Assembly (NCBI GenBank): GCA_028868515.1
Contig: JAGWUI010000009.1
Span: 1 to 64,000, forward strand
Direction of reading: 5' to 3'
DNA length: 64,000 bases
DNA from: Gammaproteobacteria bacterium
GTDB taxonomy: Bacteria > Pseudomonadota > Gammaproteobacteria > Pseudomonadales > Moraxellaceae
This document shows positions 28,092 through 38,044 of the stretch, piece by piece (positions within the stretch are counted from its first letter, which is position 1; each line of letters opens with the position of its first letter). The notes under the pieces were generated by a model, which worked only from the letters and a program-made list of their open reading frames with translations, made no database searches and was not told where the DNA came from. The translations under genes and the position numbers were made by a program.

Positions 28092-28709
28092 ATGCTGCAT
28101 CTCTACGTCCATCCTGACAATCCGCAAGACCGCTTTATCGAGCAAGCTGCGGCGCGGATTCGTGCGGGTGGCGTTGTGGTTTATCCTGCTGATTCAACGT
28201 ATGCACTGGGCTGTCGGCTCGGCGACAAAGACGCAATGGAACGCATCACCCGCATCCGCCGCCTACCCGAAAAACATCAATACACCCTGCTCTGCCGTGA
28301 TCTGTCTGAGATTGCGACTTACGCCAAAGTCGATAATGCCACTTATCGTCTGCTCAAGAATCACACGCCAGGTTTGTACACTTTTATCCTGACGGCAACG
28401 AGCGAAGTGCCGAAGCGTTTAATGCATCCGAAGCGCAAAACGATTGGTATTCGCGTACCAACCAATTGCATCGCGCAAATGCTACTTGAGGCACTAGGTG
28501 AGCCGATGCTGACCACAACGCTATCATTACCTGACGACACAGAACCGCTGGATGATCCGTATGAGATTGCGGATAAACTGGAGAAATTGGTAGATGTGTT
28601 TATTGATATTGGAACAGGGACTTTGGGGGAAACTTCGGTGATTGATTTATCGGGGGATGAGGTAGTGGTGGTTCGGGAGGGATTGGGGGATATGGCTGGG
28701 TTTATGTAA
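28092..28709 (+). CDS. YciO/Sua5/YrdC-family protein
   Basis: A 205-residue protein of the Sua5/YrdC/YciO superfamily, nearest to YciO. It has GGVVVYPADSTYALGCRLGD, RIRRLPEKHQYTLLCRDLSE, and TIGIRVPTNCIAQMLLEALG. The family binds ATP and nucleic acid; YrdC makes threonylcarbamoyl-AMP for tRNA t6A, while the YciO role is less sure. Start at 28092 is supported by aggcaagatt; the frame is open 13 codons further upstream. It lies ahead of the orphan ATPase gene by 45 bases. Confidence 0.9.
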   Translation: MLHLYVHPDNPQDRFIEQAAARIRAGGVVVYPADSTYALGCRLGDKDAMERITRIRRLPEKHQYTLLCRDLSEIATYAKVDNATYRLLKNHTPGLYTFILTATSEVPKRLMHPKRKTIGIRVPTNCIAQMLLEALGEPMLTTTLSLPDDTEPLDDPYEIADKLEKLVDVFIDIGTGTLGETSVIDLSGDEVVVVREGLGDMAGFM

Positions 28710-28754
28710 TAATATTCAAATCACTTTCATACAACAAATTAAATAAGGATAGAT

Positions 28755-30335
28755 ATGAGAATTAAAAAAATACAGCTCAAGCTTTTTAAAAGATTTGATG
28801 ACCTGACAATTGACCTTGGAGAAAACCCAAAAAAAATAATTGCCTTAGTTGGCCCAAATGGTTGCGGAAAAAGTTCTATTTTTGATGCTTTTGAGGAAAA
28901 AATTAAAGACTTCCGACATAATGGAACAGAGGGTGCAAGCTTCTTTTCAAAATCTGCTTATCATACAGATGAAACACAACGATCAAAACCATACAACAAG
29001 AATGAATCAATAACTATTGAAACTCTTGGGAATATTTCTCGAAAATCCTTCTATATTAGAACTGCATACCGCTTCACATCCAAGATCAATGTACAGCAGA
29101 TATCATCATTGCCAGATGTACTCTCAAGCGGCGATGAACCAATGAGTACAATTTCATTAGATACTAGACTCGAATCAAATTACAGACGCCTACTAGGTTC
29201 TGCATACACAGAATTTTTTTCTGGAGATAAAACTGGCGATCAAATCAAGGCTGAACTTATTGGAAGAATTAATAATATACTCAAAAATGTAATCGATGCA
29301 GAAATCTCTAGTCTTGGAGATATCATGAGCGGTAAAGGTCAACTATATTTTAAAAAAGGTAACTCCTTAGACTTCCCATACTCCAATTTATCTTCAGGAG
29401 AAAAAGAAGTTGTTGATATAGTAATTGACCTCATAATAAAGACTAAGGAATATAACGAAACAGTTATCTGTATTGACGAACCAGAATTACATTTAAACAC
29501 CGCCATTCAAAGAAAACTACTTATCGAAATTGAAAAACTTATTCCAGATAGTTGTCAATTATGGGTAGCAACTCACAGTATTGGATTTTTACGCGCGCTT
29601 CAAGAAGACCTGAAAGAAAAATCTCAAATTATTGATTTTTCAAATAAAGACTATTTTCATGGATCACATATTGTATACCCAATGATCCTAAATCGAGCTA
29701 ATTGGCAAAGGATATTCAATACCGCATTAGAAGATCTAACAGGTTTAATAAGCCCTAGAAGAATAATTTATTGTGAAGGAAGAGCAGAACCAGGCAGAAA
29801 TGGACTGGAAAGGGGGCTTGATGCAAAAGTATTCAACAATATTTTCTCGGAAAAATATCACGAAACACTATTTGTATCTAGTGGCGGCAATACTGAACCA
29901 GATCAAAGAAGTGAAATTGCTTTAGCAATCTTAACTAAAGTATTTTCTGACATAGAAATACTTGTTCTAAAAGATAGAGATATTTCTTCAGGGAGACAAA
30001 CCTCCGAAAACGATAGACAAATATACCTCCAAAATCACCCAAATAATCACAGAATCTTAAAAAGATGGGAAATTGAAAATTATTTATACGATAAAGAGGT
30101 TCTAAAAAAATATTGTTTAGCACAACAACTAAACTTCGATGAGACTGCATATGATAACTATGTCACTAACATTATTGATCAAAATCTAAAAGATGAAACA
30201 GGAAGAATTAAAAATTTTTGTGGGATAAATACGAACATCAATCCTGAACAATTTAAGATTAATTTATCGCAATATATCTCTAAGGATATGGTTGTATTCA
30301 ATGAGCTAGAGGCATGTATTTTTGATAGAAATTAA
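28755..30335 (+). CDS. ABC-type ATPase with C-terminal TOPRIM/DUF4435-like domain (OLD-like)
   Basis: A 526-residue protein. Residues 1-300 form an ABC-type ATPase: Walker A GPNGCGKSS (33-41), signature LSSGEKEV (212-219), Walker B VICIDEPE (237-244) and switch His in WVATHSI (270-276). No long coiled coil is present, unlike SMC/RecN. Residues 335-526 look like a TOPRIM-type nuclease: E341 in IIYCEGRAE, D407 and D409 in LVLKDRDIS, and a conserved-looking RWEIENYL (437-444) as in DUF4435 proteins. This layout belongs with OLD-family and PARIS-type defence ATPases. The gene is clearly AT-richer than both neighbours, with many AGA and ATA codons, suggesting recent transfer. It stands alone between a YciO-like gene and a hydrolase. 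A defence role is inference; a DNA-repair role is the alternative. Confidence 0.8.
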   Translation: MRIKKIQLKLFKRFDDLTIDLGENPKKIIALVGPNGCGKSSIFDAFEEKIKDFRHNGTEGASFFSKSAYHTDETQRSKPYNKNESITIETLGNISRKSFYIRTAYRFTSKINVQQISSLPDVLSSGDEPMSTISLDTRLESNYRRLLGSAYTEFFSGDKTGDQIKAELIGRINNILKNVIDAEISSLGDIMSGKGQLYFKKGNSLDFPYSNLSSGEKEVVDIVIDLIIKTKEYNETVICIDEPELHLNTAIQRKLLIEIEKLIPDSCQLWVATHSIGFLRALQEDLKEKSQIIDFSNKDYFHGSHIVYPMILNRANWQRIFNTALEDLTGLISPRRIIYCEGRAEPGRNGLERGLDAKVFNNIFSEKYHETLFVSSGGNTEPDQRSEIALAILTKVFSDIEILVLKDRDISSGRQTSENDRQIYLQNHPNNHRILKRWEIENYLYDKEVLKKYCLAQQLNFDETAYDNYVTNIIDQNLKDETGRIKNFCGINTNINPEQFKINLSQYISKDMVVFNELEACIFDRN

Positions 30336-30350
30336 TTATCAGAGGCCAAC

Positions 30351-31232
30351 ATGAACCAAATCCCCCTCCAAAACTGGCAATCCACAGGCACCTTTCTCAC
30401 CTATCGCGGACACCAAATCTTCACCCGCGTCGAAGGTAACCCCTCCGCGCCAGCACTTCTCCTCATCCACGGCTTCCCCACCGCCTCATGGGACTGGGAA
30501 GCCATCTGGCCGACACTGGCACAACAATACCGAGTCCTCACCCTCGACATGATCGGCTTTGGCTACTCCGCCAAACCAACCGATTACAACTACTCCATCC
30601 TCGATCAAGCAGACCTGTTTGAACACCTACTCAAACAACATAACGTCACCGAATACCACATCCTCGCCCATGACTATGGCGACACCGTCGCGCAAGAACT
30701 CCTCGCGCGCCAAACCGACCAAGGACAACGCCCACAACTCAAAAGCGTCTGCTTCCTCAACGGCGGATTATTTCCAGAAACACATCACCCACTACTCATC
30801 CAGAAACTACTGCTATCACCACTCGGCTCACTCATTGCGCGACTCAACAATCGCAAGCAGTTTTCACAAAATATGAAACGGGTATTTGGACCACAAACAC
30901 AGCCTGATGCCGCACTACTCGATAGCTTCTGGCAATTATTTAGCATCAATCAAGGTTCTCGAATATTACCAAAACTGATCGGTTATATGCCTGAAAGAAA
31001 ACAACATCGGGCACGTTGGGTTGGCGCGTTACAACACGCAACCATTCCCCTCAAACTAATTGACGGTATGGTTGACCCCGTATCAGGCGCGCACATGGTC
31101 GCGCGTTATCGAGAACTCATCCCGCAACCGAATGTAACGGAATTAGAACATATCGGACATTACCCGCAGGTTGAAGCACCGCAAGCAGTGTTAGACGCAT
31201 ATTTAGCATTTAGAAAGACGTTGGAGACCTAA
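30351..31232 (+). CDS. MEST-like alpha/beta hydrolase
   Basis: A 293-residue alpha/beta hydrolase. The nucleophile position carries Asp, not Ser: ILAHDYGDTVAQELLAR, a motif close to that of vertebrate MEST and of epoxide hydrolase/haloalkane dehalogenase relatives. Oxyanion HGFPTASWDW, acid in DGMVDPVSG and His in HIGHYPQ complete a D-D-H triad. The Trp after the nucleophile that binds halide in dehalogenases is Tyr here, so dehalogenation is less likely. It starts 15 bases after the AT-rich ATPase stop, but codon use is GC-richer and like the rest of the chromosome. Substrate unknown. Confidence 0.88.
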   Translation: MNQIPLQNWQSTGTFLTYRGHQIFTRVEGNPSAPALLLIHGFPTASWDWEAIWPTLAQQYRVLTLDMIGFGYSAKPTDYNYSILDQADLFEHLLKQHNVTEYHILAHDYGDTVAQELLARQTDQGQRPQLKSVCFLNGGLFPETHHPLLIQKLLLSPLGSLIARLNNRKQFSQNMKRVFGPQTQPDAALLDSFWQLFSINQGSRILPKLIGYMPERKQHRARWVGALQHATIPLKLIDGMVDPVSGAHMVARYRELIPQPNVTELEHIGHYPQVEAPQAVLDAYLAFRKTLET

Positions 31233-31445
31233 CAAGAACCCAAGCATTATCGAAAATACCTATTAAGAATAATGACTGCATCACCTTCCATCGGCACTTC
31301 GTTGCGGCTGTGTATTTATTTGTGCTAGCTTTTGTCTCGCCTAGTTTGGCATGCACTTTGCTGTTGCGTAATAACTCAAATTGATCTTAGACGTTGTCTC
31401 TTGACGTCACTTTATAAAGCTTAACGCTTAGAAACGGAACCTACT

Positions 31446-33596
31446 ATGCTGATGCCTAGTTCGCCTACATTGATGTCCGGCAATTACGACGCCTTGCTTG
31501 TCTTATGTTCACTATTGGTAGCGATTTTAGGTTCTTATACTGCACTTGATCTGACCGGTCGCATGACCTCAGACAAAAAACAAACTGCAAAATGGTGGCT
31601 ACTCAGCGGTGCTTGCGCGATGGGCTTAGGCATCTGGTCCATGCATTTTATTGGCATGTTGGCATTTACTTTACCAATTCCACTCGGTTACGACCTCTCA
31701 ACGACGCTCCTGTCACTATTGATTGCAATCGCTTCCTCCGCACTCGCTTTATGGATCGTCTGTCAAAGAAAATTACCTTGGTATCGTCTGACGCTCGGCG
31801 CATTACTCATGGGCGGTGGTATTTCTTCCATGCACTATACGGGCATGGCAGCGATGCAAATGTCGTCCCTACGATACAATCCATCTCTGCTGATCCTGTC
31901 TATCATCATTGCAATGGTTACATCTGGTGCTGCGCTCTGGATTGCTTTCCATCTGCGTAAGAATGACATGCGCATTAAGCTCTATCGCGCCTGCGCTGCG
32001 GTCGTTATGGGTTTTGCTATTGTCGGGATGCATTACACAGGTATGGAAGCTGCGCAGTTCCCTATCGGCAGCCATAGTGGAGCAAGTCTAAATGGCGTGA
32101 ATACAGGATGGTTAGCGCTGCTCATTCTGATCGGGACATTAGCGATTTTAGGCATTGCATTGATTATTTCTATTCTTGACTTACGTCTGGAATCACGCAC
32201 GGCAATGCTTGCAGTGTCACTGGCAAAAGCCAATGAAGAACTCACTTATCTCACCTTGCACGACAATCTCACCAAACTGCCGAATCGTGTCCTCCTCGAA
32301 GATCGACTCAATCATACGATCGACATCGCCTATCGTGAAGGCAGAGGATTTGCGGTAATGTTTATGGATCTGGATGGATTCAAAGCGGTGAATGATGCCT
32401 ATGGTCATCATGCTGGTGATCGACTGCTGTTTGAGGTGGCACAGCGACTAACAAACACCATCCGCAAACAAGATACGATTGCACGGACAGGTGGAGATGA
32501 GTTTGTCTTACTCGCAAATTTAAGAGAGCCGCAAGTTGCTGCCATCCTCGCGGATAAGTTGCTTTCTACACTGCGAGAGCCATTTAAAATCGATGATCAC
32601 GAATTACGGATATCGAGCAGTATCGGCATCGCAATGTACCCAAGTGATGGTCATACGCCACATGACTTACTCACTCATGCTGATGCCGCGATGTATCACG
32701 CAAAAGCTTTAGGGCGCAACGCATACTGTTTCTTTGAAGCTTCCATGAATAGCCATGCCCATGAGCAAATGGAAATGGCACAAGATCTGCGTTTAGCAAT
32801 AGAACGCAAAGAGTTATTTCTCTATTACCAAGTTAAAGTCGATGCTTCCAGTGGTTTAGCAATTGGTGCTGAAGCATTAGTTCGTTGGCAACATCCTGTT
32901 CGCGGATTAATTCCACCCGATCAATTTATTCCACTGGCAGAAAAAACAGGGCTGATCATTTCAATTGGTAAATGGGTGTTAGATGAGGCTTGCCGACAGA
33001 TGCGAGCGTGGCTGGATTTAGGTCACCATGATTGGACCATCGCCGTCAACTTATCTGCTCTGCAATTTGCTCACGTTGGATTACTTCGCACCGTCACCAG
33101 TACACTCTTGTTGCACTCACTTGAACCTCGTTATCTCACGCTGGAAATCACTGAAACAACCGCCATGCATGATGTGGATGTCAGCACGGTGATTCTTGAG
33201 CGCTTACATGATATGGGGGTTAAGATTGCGATTGATGATTTTGGAACAGGCTACTCTAGCCTGCTTTATCTCAAACGCTTACCTGCAAGCGAACTGAAAA
33301 TTGATCGTGGATTTCTTCGCAATCTTGGTCAAAGCACCGAAGACGAGGCAATTGTGTCAGCAATCGTCGCGCTTGGAAAAACTTTGGATTTGAAGATTGT
33401 TGCTGAAGGCGTTGAAACACTTGCTCAGAAAGAGTTTTTGAGTCAGCTCGGCTGTGACTTTTTACAAGGATATTTATTCGGTAAACCGATGCCACCAGCT
33501 GAGTTTATTGACGCTTTGCATGAGTACAATACAACGCCAAAGCAAATCGATTCAGACTATCAAGATGAGATCACAACATCTCTTGTAGCAGAATAG
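31446..33596 (+). CDS. MHYT-GGDEF-EAL cyclic-di-GMP protein
   Basis: A 716-residue membrane protein. The N-terminal MHYT sensor has seven or so membrane segments and three motif copies, SMHFIGM, SMHYTGM and GMHYTGM (about residues 60-205), proposed to bind copper and sense O2, CO or NO. The GGDEF domain is intact (GGDEF at 349-353) with an I-site RKQD five residues before it. The EAL domain is intact too: EAL at 476-478, AVNLSALQF, EITETT, IDDFGTGYSS, LKIDRGFL, AEGVET and FLQGYLF carry the usual catalytic and metal residues. It may both make and break c-di-GMP. Two candidate Met starts three residues apart are present. It is a single gene, preceded by 213 bases in which nothing was recognised. 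Confidence 0.95.
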   Translation: MLMPSSPTLMSGNYDALLVLCSLLVAILGSYTALDLTGRMTSDKKQTAKWWLLSGACAMGLGIWSMHFIGMLAFTLPIPLGYDLSTTLLSLLIAIASSALALWIVCQRKLPWYRLTLGALLMGGGISSMHYTGMAAMQMSSLRYNPSLLILSIIIAMVTSGAALWIAFHLRKNDMRIKLYRACAAVVMGFAIVGMHYTGMEAAQFPIGSHSGASLNGVNTGWLALLILIGTLAILGIALIISILDLRLESRTAMLAVSLAKANEELTYLTLHDNLTKLPNRVLLEDRLNHTIDIAYREGRGFAVMFMDLDGFKAVNDAYGHHAGDRLLFEVAQRLTNTIRKQDTIARTGGDEFVLLANLREPQVAAILADKLLSTLREPFKIDDHELRISSSIGIAMYPSDGHTPHDLLTHADAAMYHAKALGRNAYCFFEASMNSHAHEQMEMAQDLRLAIERKELFLYYQVKVDASSGLAIGAEALVRWQHPVRGLIPPDQFIPLAEKTGLIISIGKWVLDEACRQMRAWLDLGHHDWTIAVNLSALQFAHVGLLRTVTSTLLLHSLEPRYLTLEITETTAMHDVDVSTVILERLHDMGVKIAIDDFGTGYSSLLYLKRLPASELKIDRGFLRNLGQSTEDEAIVSAIVALGKTLDLKIVAEGVETLAQKEFLSQLGCDFLQGYLFGKPMPPAEFIDALHEYNTTPKQIDSDYQDEITTSLVAE

Positions 33597-33635
33597 GAAT
33601 CTATTAAAAAACTCATCAATAACAGTGTGAATCCC

Positions 33636-34319
33636 TTACACCATCAAGCGATAACCCATCCCGATTTCAGTCAATAGATGCTCTGGCTGTGTCGGGTCTT
33701 TTTCTAATTTCTGCCGCAGATTTGCCATATAAATGCGAACGTAATGACTATGTTCACTATAATTTGGCCCCCACACATCACGCAATAATTGAGCGTGGGT
33801 CAAGATGCGCCCCGAATGTCGGATCAAAACTGTGAGTAACCGATATTCAGTTGAGGTGAGATGAACGATCTCATCATTGCGCGTGACTGTTCGTTTGACC
33901 AAATCCACCACGACATCGCCAAAACTAAAAACTGACGAGACAGAATTACCTGTTTCACGACGACGTAAATGCGCGCGCACCCGCGCCAAAAGTTCACCCA
34001 CACTAAACGGCTTAGTCAAATAATCATCCGCACCCGCATCAAGTGCTTCGATTTTATCCTGCTCATCACTGCGCGCTGACAACACAATAATCGGCATCGC
34101 CGACCATGTGCGTAAATCCTGAATGACTTGTAAACCATCCATATCAGGCAAACCTAAATCCACAATCATCAGATCTGGTGAGCGCGTTGCTGCATCAATC
34201 AAACCACGCTGTCCATGCTCCGCTTCAAACACATGCCAGCCCTCCGCCTGCAACGCAGTACGGACAAAACGACGAATTTGCGGTTCATCTTCGATGAGTA
34301 AAATATTAGGAACGTCCAT
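33636..34319 (-). CDS. kdpE: KDP operon response regulator KdpE
   Basis: A 227-residue OmpR-type response regulator. Receiver domain with acidic pocket IEDE (10-12), phospho-acceptor D54 (MIVDLGLPDMDG) and Lys of LTKPFSVGEL; C-terminal winged helix with TRNDEIVHLTSTEYRLL and YSEHSHYVRIYMANLRQKLE. The start at 34319 gives the standard KdpE length; the frame is open 58 codons further up inside kdpD, which is not used. It lies 19 bases after kdpD and is its partner. It should activate kdpFABC, whose upstream region carries KdpE-like boxes. Confidence 0.97.
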   Translation of the reverse strand: MDVPNILLIEDEPQIRRFVRTALQAEGWHVFEAEHGQRGLIDAATRSPDLMIVDLGLPDMDGLQVIQDLRTWSAMPIIVLSARSDEQDKIEALDAGADDYLTKPFSVGELLARVRAHLRRRETGNSVSSVFSFGDVVVDLVKRTVTRNDEIVHLTSTEYRLLTVLIRHSGRILTHAQLLRDVWGPNYSEHSHYVRIYMANLRQKLEKDPTQPEHLLTEIGMGYRLMV

Positions 34320-34338
34320 TGATGCTATTTTTACCTTC

Positions 34339-37104
34339 TTAATGAGACTCTGATTGTAATGAAGATTGATGAGGAAAATCGCTTTCTGATTCAATTTCTG
34401 GCAAAGCTGGGGCAGACTCTTGAGGCCAACGCACCACAAACCGTGCGCCATGCGGTACATTCGATTCAGCATGAATCGTTCCGCCATGTGCATGAATCAT
34501 TTCACGGCACAAGGTTAAGCCCAAGCCAATGCCCGTCGTTGCCGACTCCGCTTGCCCACGAGTAAAGCGCTCAAAGATTTTTTCTTCCATACCCACAGGT
34601 AATCCTGCGCCATCATCACTGACAATCAGTTCCATCTGTTGACCATTCGAACCATTTTCATCGAGCTGTGCAGAAATGACAATATGACTATCAGCAGGGG
34701 TATAACGCACTGCATTCTCAAGTAAATTGGATAATATTCGCGCGATTAAAAGTTCATCAACATGCACCAGTGGTAAATCAGGCGGCAATGAGACCGCGAC
34801 ATGATGCTTACCTAATCGCGTCGTCATATTCCGTAGGACACTGCCAATCACTTCTTCAAGCGGAACCCATTGGCGATTCAAATTCAAACCGCCAGATTGC
34901 AGCTTTGCCATATCGAGCAAATTAATCACCAAAGCATGAATCGCATCGGCTTGATCCTCAATGGCAAGTGCTAATTCCTTGTGTTGTTCAGGACTTAAAT
35001 CAGCGCGAGTGAGGGTATTAGCAAGACCAGCCAGCGCAGTCACAGGTGTACGTAAATCATGCGATAACGCGGATAATAACGTCCCGCGCATCCGTTCGCC
35101 TTCAATTCGAATCAAAGCCTCCTGTGCAATTTCCACAAAATGCACACGCTCTAACGCCAATGCAATTTGAGCAGCAAACGTATCCAACATACGTTGCTGT
35201 TCAGGCTGAAATAGTGCATTAATATCATTTGGTAGCAAGCCTAATACGCCTCGCGTGCGCATTGGTGCACGGAGTGGACGATATAACAGTGGGCTGGCTG
35301 GCAGTGTATTCGTATGCAATCCTGCTTCGGTTTCATGATCATAAACCCATTGCGCAGTGCCCATATCCAAAGCGCTATCAAGCTCATGACTCATCGGCAA
35401 CGACTGACCTTGTAAATCAGCCGCAATCGCCAAATGATCATCACGATCTGGCAGGAATAAAACCACCTGACATTGAAAAACTTGCGACACTTGATCAATC
35501 GTCATTTGGCTAATTTGACTAGCAGTTAACGCACCCGATAACGACTGACTAAACATCGATTGGCGATTAGCACGCTGTTCACGATGTGTGGAAATTCTCG
35601 CTTGAAAACGTAAACTCGCCGAGAGATTAGCAATCACAAACGCAACGACAAACATCACTGCAAAGGTCAATAAATACTGCGTATCCGCGACACTAAATGA
35701 CATCCGCGGCGACACAAAAAAGAAATCAAAACACACCACGCCCAACACGGCTGAAAATACACCTTCCCCTCGTCCGAAACGCGCTGATACGAGAACCGTC
35801 ACCAACAAATACAGCATGATGACATTGGCAAGGTCAAACCACTGCGTCAACCCTATCAACATCAATGTGACAATCGCACAGCCAGCTATCGCCCACAAAT
35901 ATCCTTTTGAAAAAAAATTAATCCCACTAAACATCGGAATATGCTTAATCTCAGTTTTGGCGGGCATGACATCATCATCACCCACCAACACCAGATCAAT
36001 TCCTGCTGCCCGCGCCGCCAGCTCCGTGGTCAAGGTGTTATTAAACCGCCACCAACGCTTATGCGCGGAACGCCCCAAGATAATTCGTGAAATATTATGG
36101 CGTTTGGCGTAATCGACGATTTGCTGGGCAAGATCAGTTCCCGCCACTGTTTCGACAGTCGCACCCAAACTTTGTGCTAAACGTAATCGCGCCAGCACAT
36201 CATGGCGTGTCGCTTCCGACAATCGTTGCAAATTAGGTGTTTCGACATACAAGACTTGCCACTCGCTCCGCAGTGCACCTGCCATCCGTGCCGCCCGCCG
36301 AATCAGGCGTTCGGCATTGGCATCTGCACCGATACAGACCAAGACGCGTTCATTAGTTTGCCAAATCGGACTGATCGCCTCATCACTGCGATAGTCGCGC
36401 ATCTGTGCATCAACCCGATCTGCTGTACGGCGTAACGCCAACTCGCGCAGCGCAATCAAGTTGCCTTTACGAAAGAAATTCTTCGCCGCACGCGCTGCTT
36501 GTTGTGGCAAATACACCTTGCCTTCACTGAGCCGTTGCAATAACTCATCAGGTGGCAAATCCACCATCACCACATCATCAGCCGCCTCAAAAAACGCATC
36601 AGGTAAGGTCTCACGGACTCGAATCCCTGTCACCTGACCAATCACATCATTGAGGCTTTCCAGATGCTGCACGTTCAAGGTGGTATAAACATCGACGCCA
36701 GAATCCAATAGCTCCTCAACATCCTGCCAGCGCTTCGGATGCCGAGAACCAGCAACATTACTATGTGCTAGTTCATCAATTAAAATCAGTGTTGGGTGCA
36801 GCTCTAGTGCCGCATCCAGATCAAACTCAGCCAGCGACTGCCCACGATATGGTACTTGCTGTAGTGGTAAAACCTTCAACCCTTCCAACTGCGCCGCAGT
36901 TTCTTGCCGACCATGCGTTTCAACCACACCGACAACAACATCGACACCCTGCTCCACCATCCGCCGCGCAGCCGCCAGCATCGCATAGGTCTTACCGACC
37001 CCTGCGGAGCTGCCAAAAAAAATCTTCAAATGTCCACGTTTCGCACGCTCATCTGCCTGCTGAAGTCGCTCCAACAAATCATCTGGATTTGGACGTTCGA
37101 TCAT
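34339..37104 (-). CDS. kdpD: Potassium-responsive sensor histidine kinase KdpD
   Basis: A 921-residue KdpD. The N-terminal KdpD domain has Walker A FFGSSAGVGKTYAML and DELAHSNVAGSRHPKRWQDV; a universal-stress-protein domain follows (ERVLVCIGADANAERLIRRA), then four membrane segments (about residues 400-500), a GAF-like domain, and a kinase module with phospho-acceptor His in LSALSHDLRTPVTALAG and ATP lid GIGLGLTLCREMIHAHGG. It senses low K+ or osmotic upshift and phosphorylates KdpE. It is separated from kdpC by 318 bases containing hairpins, so kdpDE may have its own promoter besides readthrough. Confidence 0.98.
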   Translation of the reverse strand: MIERPNPDDLLERLQQADERAKRGHLKIFFGSSAGVGKTYAMLAAARRMVEQGVDVVVGVVETHGRQETAAQLEGLKVLPLQQVPYRGQSLAEFDLDAALELHPTLILIDELAHSNVAGSRHPKRWQDVEELLDSGVDVYTTLNVQHLESLNDVIGQVTGIRVRETLPDAFFEAADDVVMVDLPPDELLQRLSEGKVYLPQQAARAAKNFFRKGNLIALRELALRRTADRVDAQMRDYRSDEAISPIWQTNERVLVCIGADANAERLIRRAARMAGALRSEWQVLYVETPNLQRLSEATRHDVLARLRLAQSLGATVETVAGTDLAQQIVDYAKRHNISRIILGRSAHKRWWRFNNTLTTELAARAAGIDLVLVGDDDVMPAKTEIKHIPMFSGINFFSKGYLWAIAGCAIVTLMLIGLTQWFDLANVIMLYLLVTVLVSARFGRGEGVFSAVLGVVCFDFFFVSPRMSFSVADTQYLLTFAVMFVVAFVIANLSASLRFQARISTHREQRANRQSMFSQSLSGALTASQISQMTIDQVSQVFQCQVVLFLPDRDDHLAIAADLQGQSLPMSHELDSALDMGTAQWVYDHETEAGLHTNTLPASPLLYRPLRAPMRTRGVLGLLPNDINALFQPEQQRMLDTFAAQIALALERVHFVEIAQEALIRIEGERMRGTLLSALSHDLRTPVTALAGLANTLTRADLSPEQHKELALAIEDQADAIHALVINLLDMAKLQSGGLNLNRQWVPLEEVIGSVLRNMTTRLGKHHVAVSLPPDLPLVHVDELLIARILSNLLENAVRYTPADSHIVISAQLDENGSNGQQMELIVSDDGAGLPVGMEEKIFERFTRGQAESATTGIGLGLTLCREMIHAHGGTIHAESNVPHGARFVVRWPQESAPALPEIESESDFPHQSSLQSESH

Positions 37105-37422
37105 ATTGTTCTCTTAATTTGTTCTATCCTAACCACTACTTTTTGCTTTTGACTTTCACTGTCCTGAGCAACTGTCTGAGTCAGGAGACAATCAAAAAAT
37201 GCTGGCATCAAAGAGAAGCCCAATTTTAAGAACTCCTCCCCGTCGGCGAGTTTTGCGAAGGACGCCTTGCGTCAAAACAAAGCCGTGCTTTGTTTTTCCT
37301 CATACTTACTTTTGGCAAGACAAAAGTGAGTCCCGCAGAAGGCGACTCCTCCCATTAATAACCTCAATGAAAAGACCCCACCGAAACAAGCCTAACGTGT
37401 TACTCATTCCCCGCTCAACGAA
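37105..37422. repeat. Hairpin-rich intergenic element between kdpC and kdpD
   Basis: This gap holds at least two strong hairpins. One is aaaacaaagc / gctttgtttt with a three-base loop (37274-37296) followed by a T; on either strand it resembles a terminator. The next is acttacttttg / caaaagtgagt around gcaaga (about 37307-37332). Flanking segments (ctcctccccgtcggcgag and ggcgactcctccc) also look repeat-like. No credible gene is seen. It probably splits kdpFABC from kdpDE transcription and looks like an inserted palindromic element. Confidence 0.6.
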
Positions 37423-38037
37423 CTATCTCGTAGTCGAAATCGGGGGCAACCGATCCAAAGCCATATTCACTTGTAACACATTTACCCGCCGTTCGCCGAA
37501 CAAACCCAACTGCCGCTCAGACGTTGCCTGATCAATCACCGCCTGCACCTGAGAAGCTGCAAACCCACGCGCCGCGGCAATACGTCCAACTTGATACTTT
37601 GCCGCAGCAGGCGTGATATTAGGATCTAGCCCACTTGCCGATGTCGTGACCAAATCAATCGGCACAGGCGCCGTATTAGTCGGATCAGCTTTATGCAAGG
37701 CATTAATCCGACCTTGCACCGCTTTTGCCAAATCAGGATTCAACGGTCCCAAATTCGAACCACCTGAAGACTGACCGTTATAAGGTGTCGGCGTGGTTGC
37801 TGAAGGACGTCCCCACAGATAAGCAGGATTGGTAAAACTTTGCCCAATCAACTCTGAACCAATCGCCTGACCATGTTGATCGTGAACCAAACTGCCATTT
37901 GCCTGATTAGGCATTAGCGCTTGACTCAGTCCTGTCACAGCCAATGGATACGCGAGTCCTGTCATCACTGTTAGAACAACAAATAAGCTCACGGCTGGAC
38001 GAATGGATTGTGCTAAAGAATGTGTCGTATTCATCAT
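37423..38037 (-). CDS. kdpC: K+-transporting ATPase subunit C
   Basis: A 204-residue KdpC with one N-terminal membrane helix ([20 protein letters not shown]) and a periplasmic domain with [32 protein letters not shown], and [19 protein letters not shown]. It is the assembly subunit linking KdpA and KdpB. AGGAG lies just before the paired ATGs, and the gene starts seven bases after the kdpB stop. Confidence 0.98.
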   Translation of the reverse strand: MMNTTHSLAQSIRPAVSLFVVLTVMTGLAYPLAVTGLSQALMPNQANGSLVHDQHGQAIGSELIGQSFTNPAYLWGRPSATTPTPYNGQSSGGSNLGPLNPDLAKAVQGRINALHKADPTNTAPVPIDLVTTSASGLDPNITPAAAKYQVGRIAAARGFAASQVQAVIDQATSERQLGLFGERRVNVLQVNMALDRLPPISTTR

Positions 38038-38044
38038 CGTTCTC

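Noticed and set aside
37199-37531. A 110-codon plus-strand open frame between kdpD and kdpC
   Set aside because: It covers hairpin repeats and the antisense of kdpC; the product is low-quality basic sequence with no family features.
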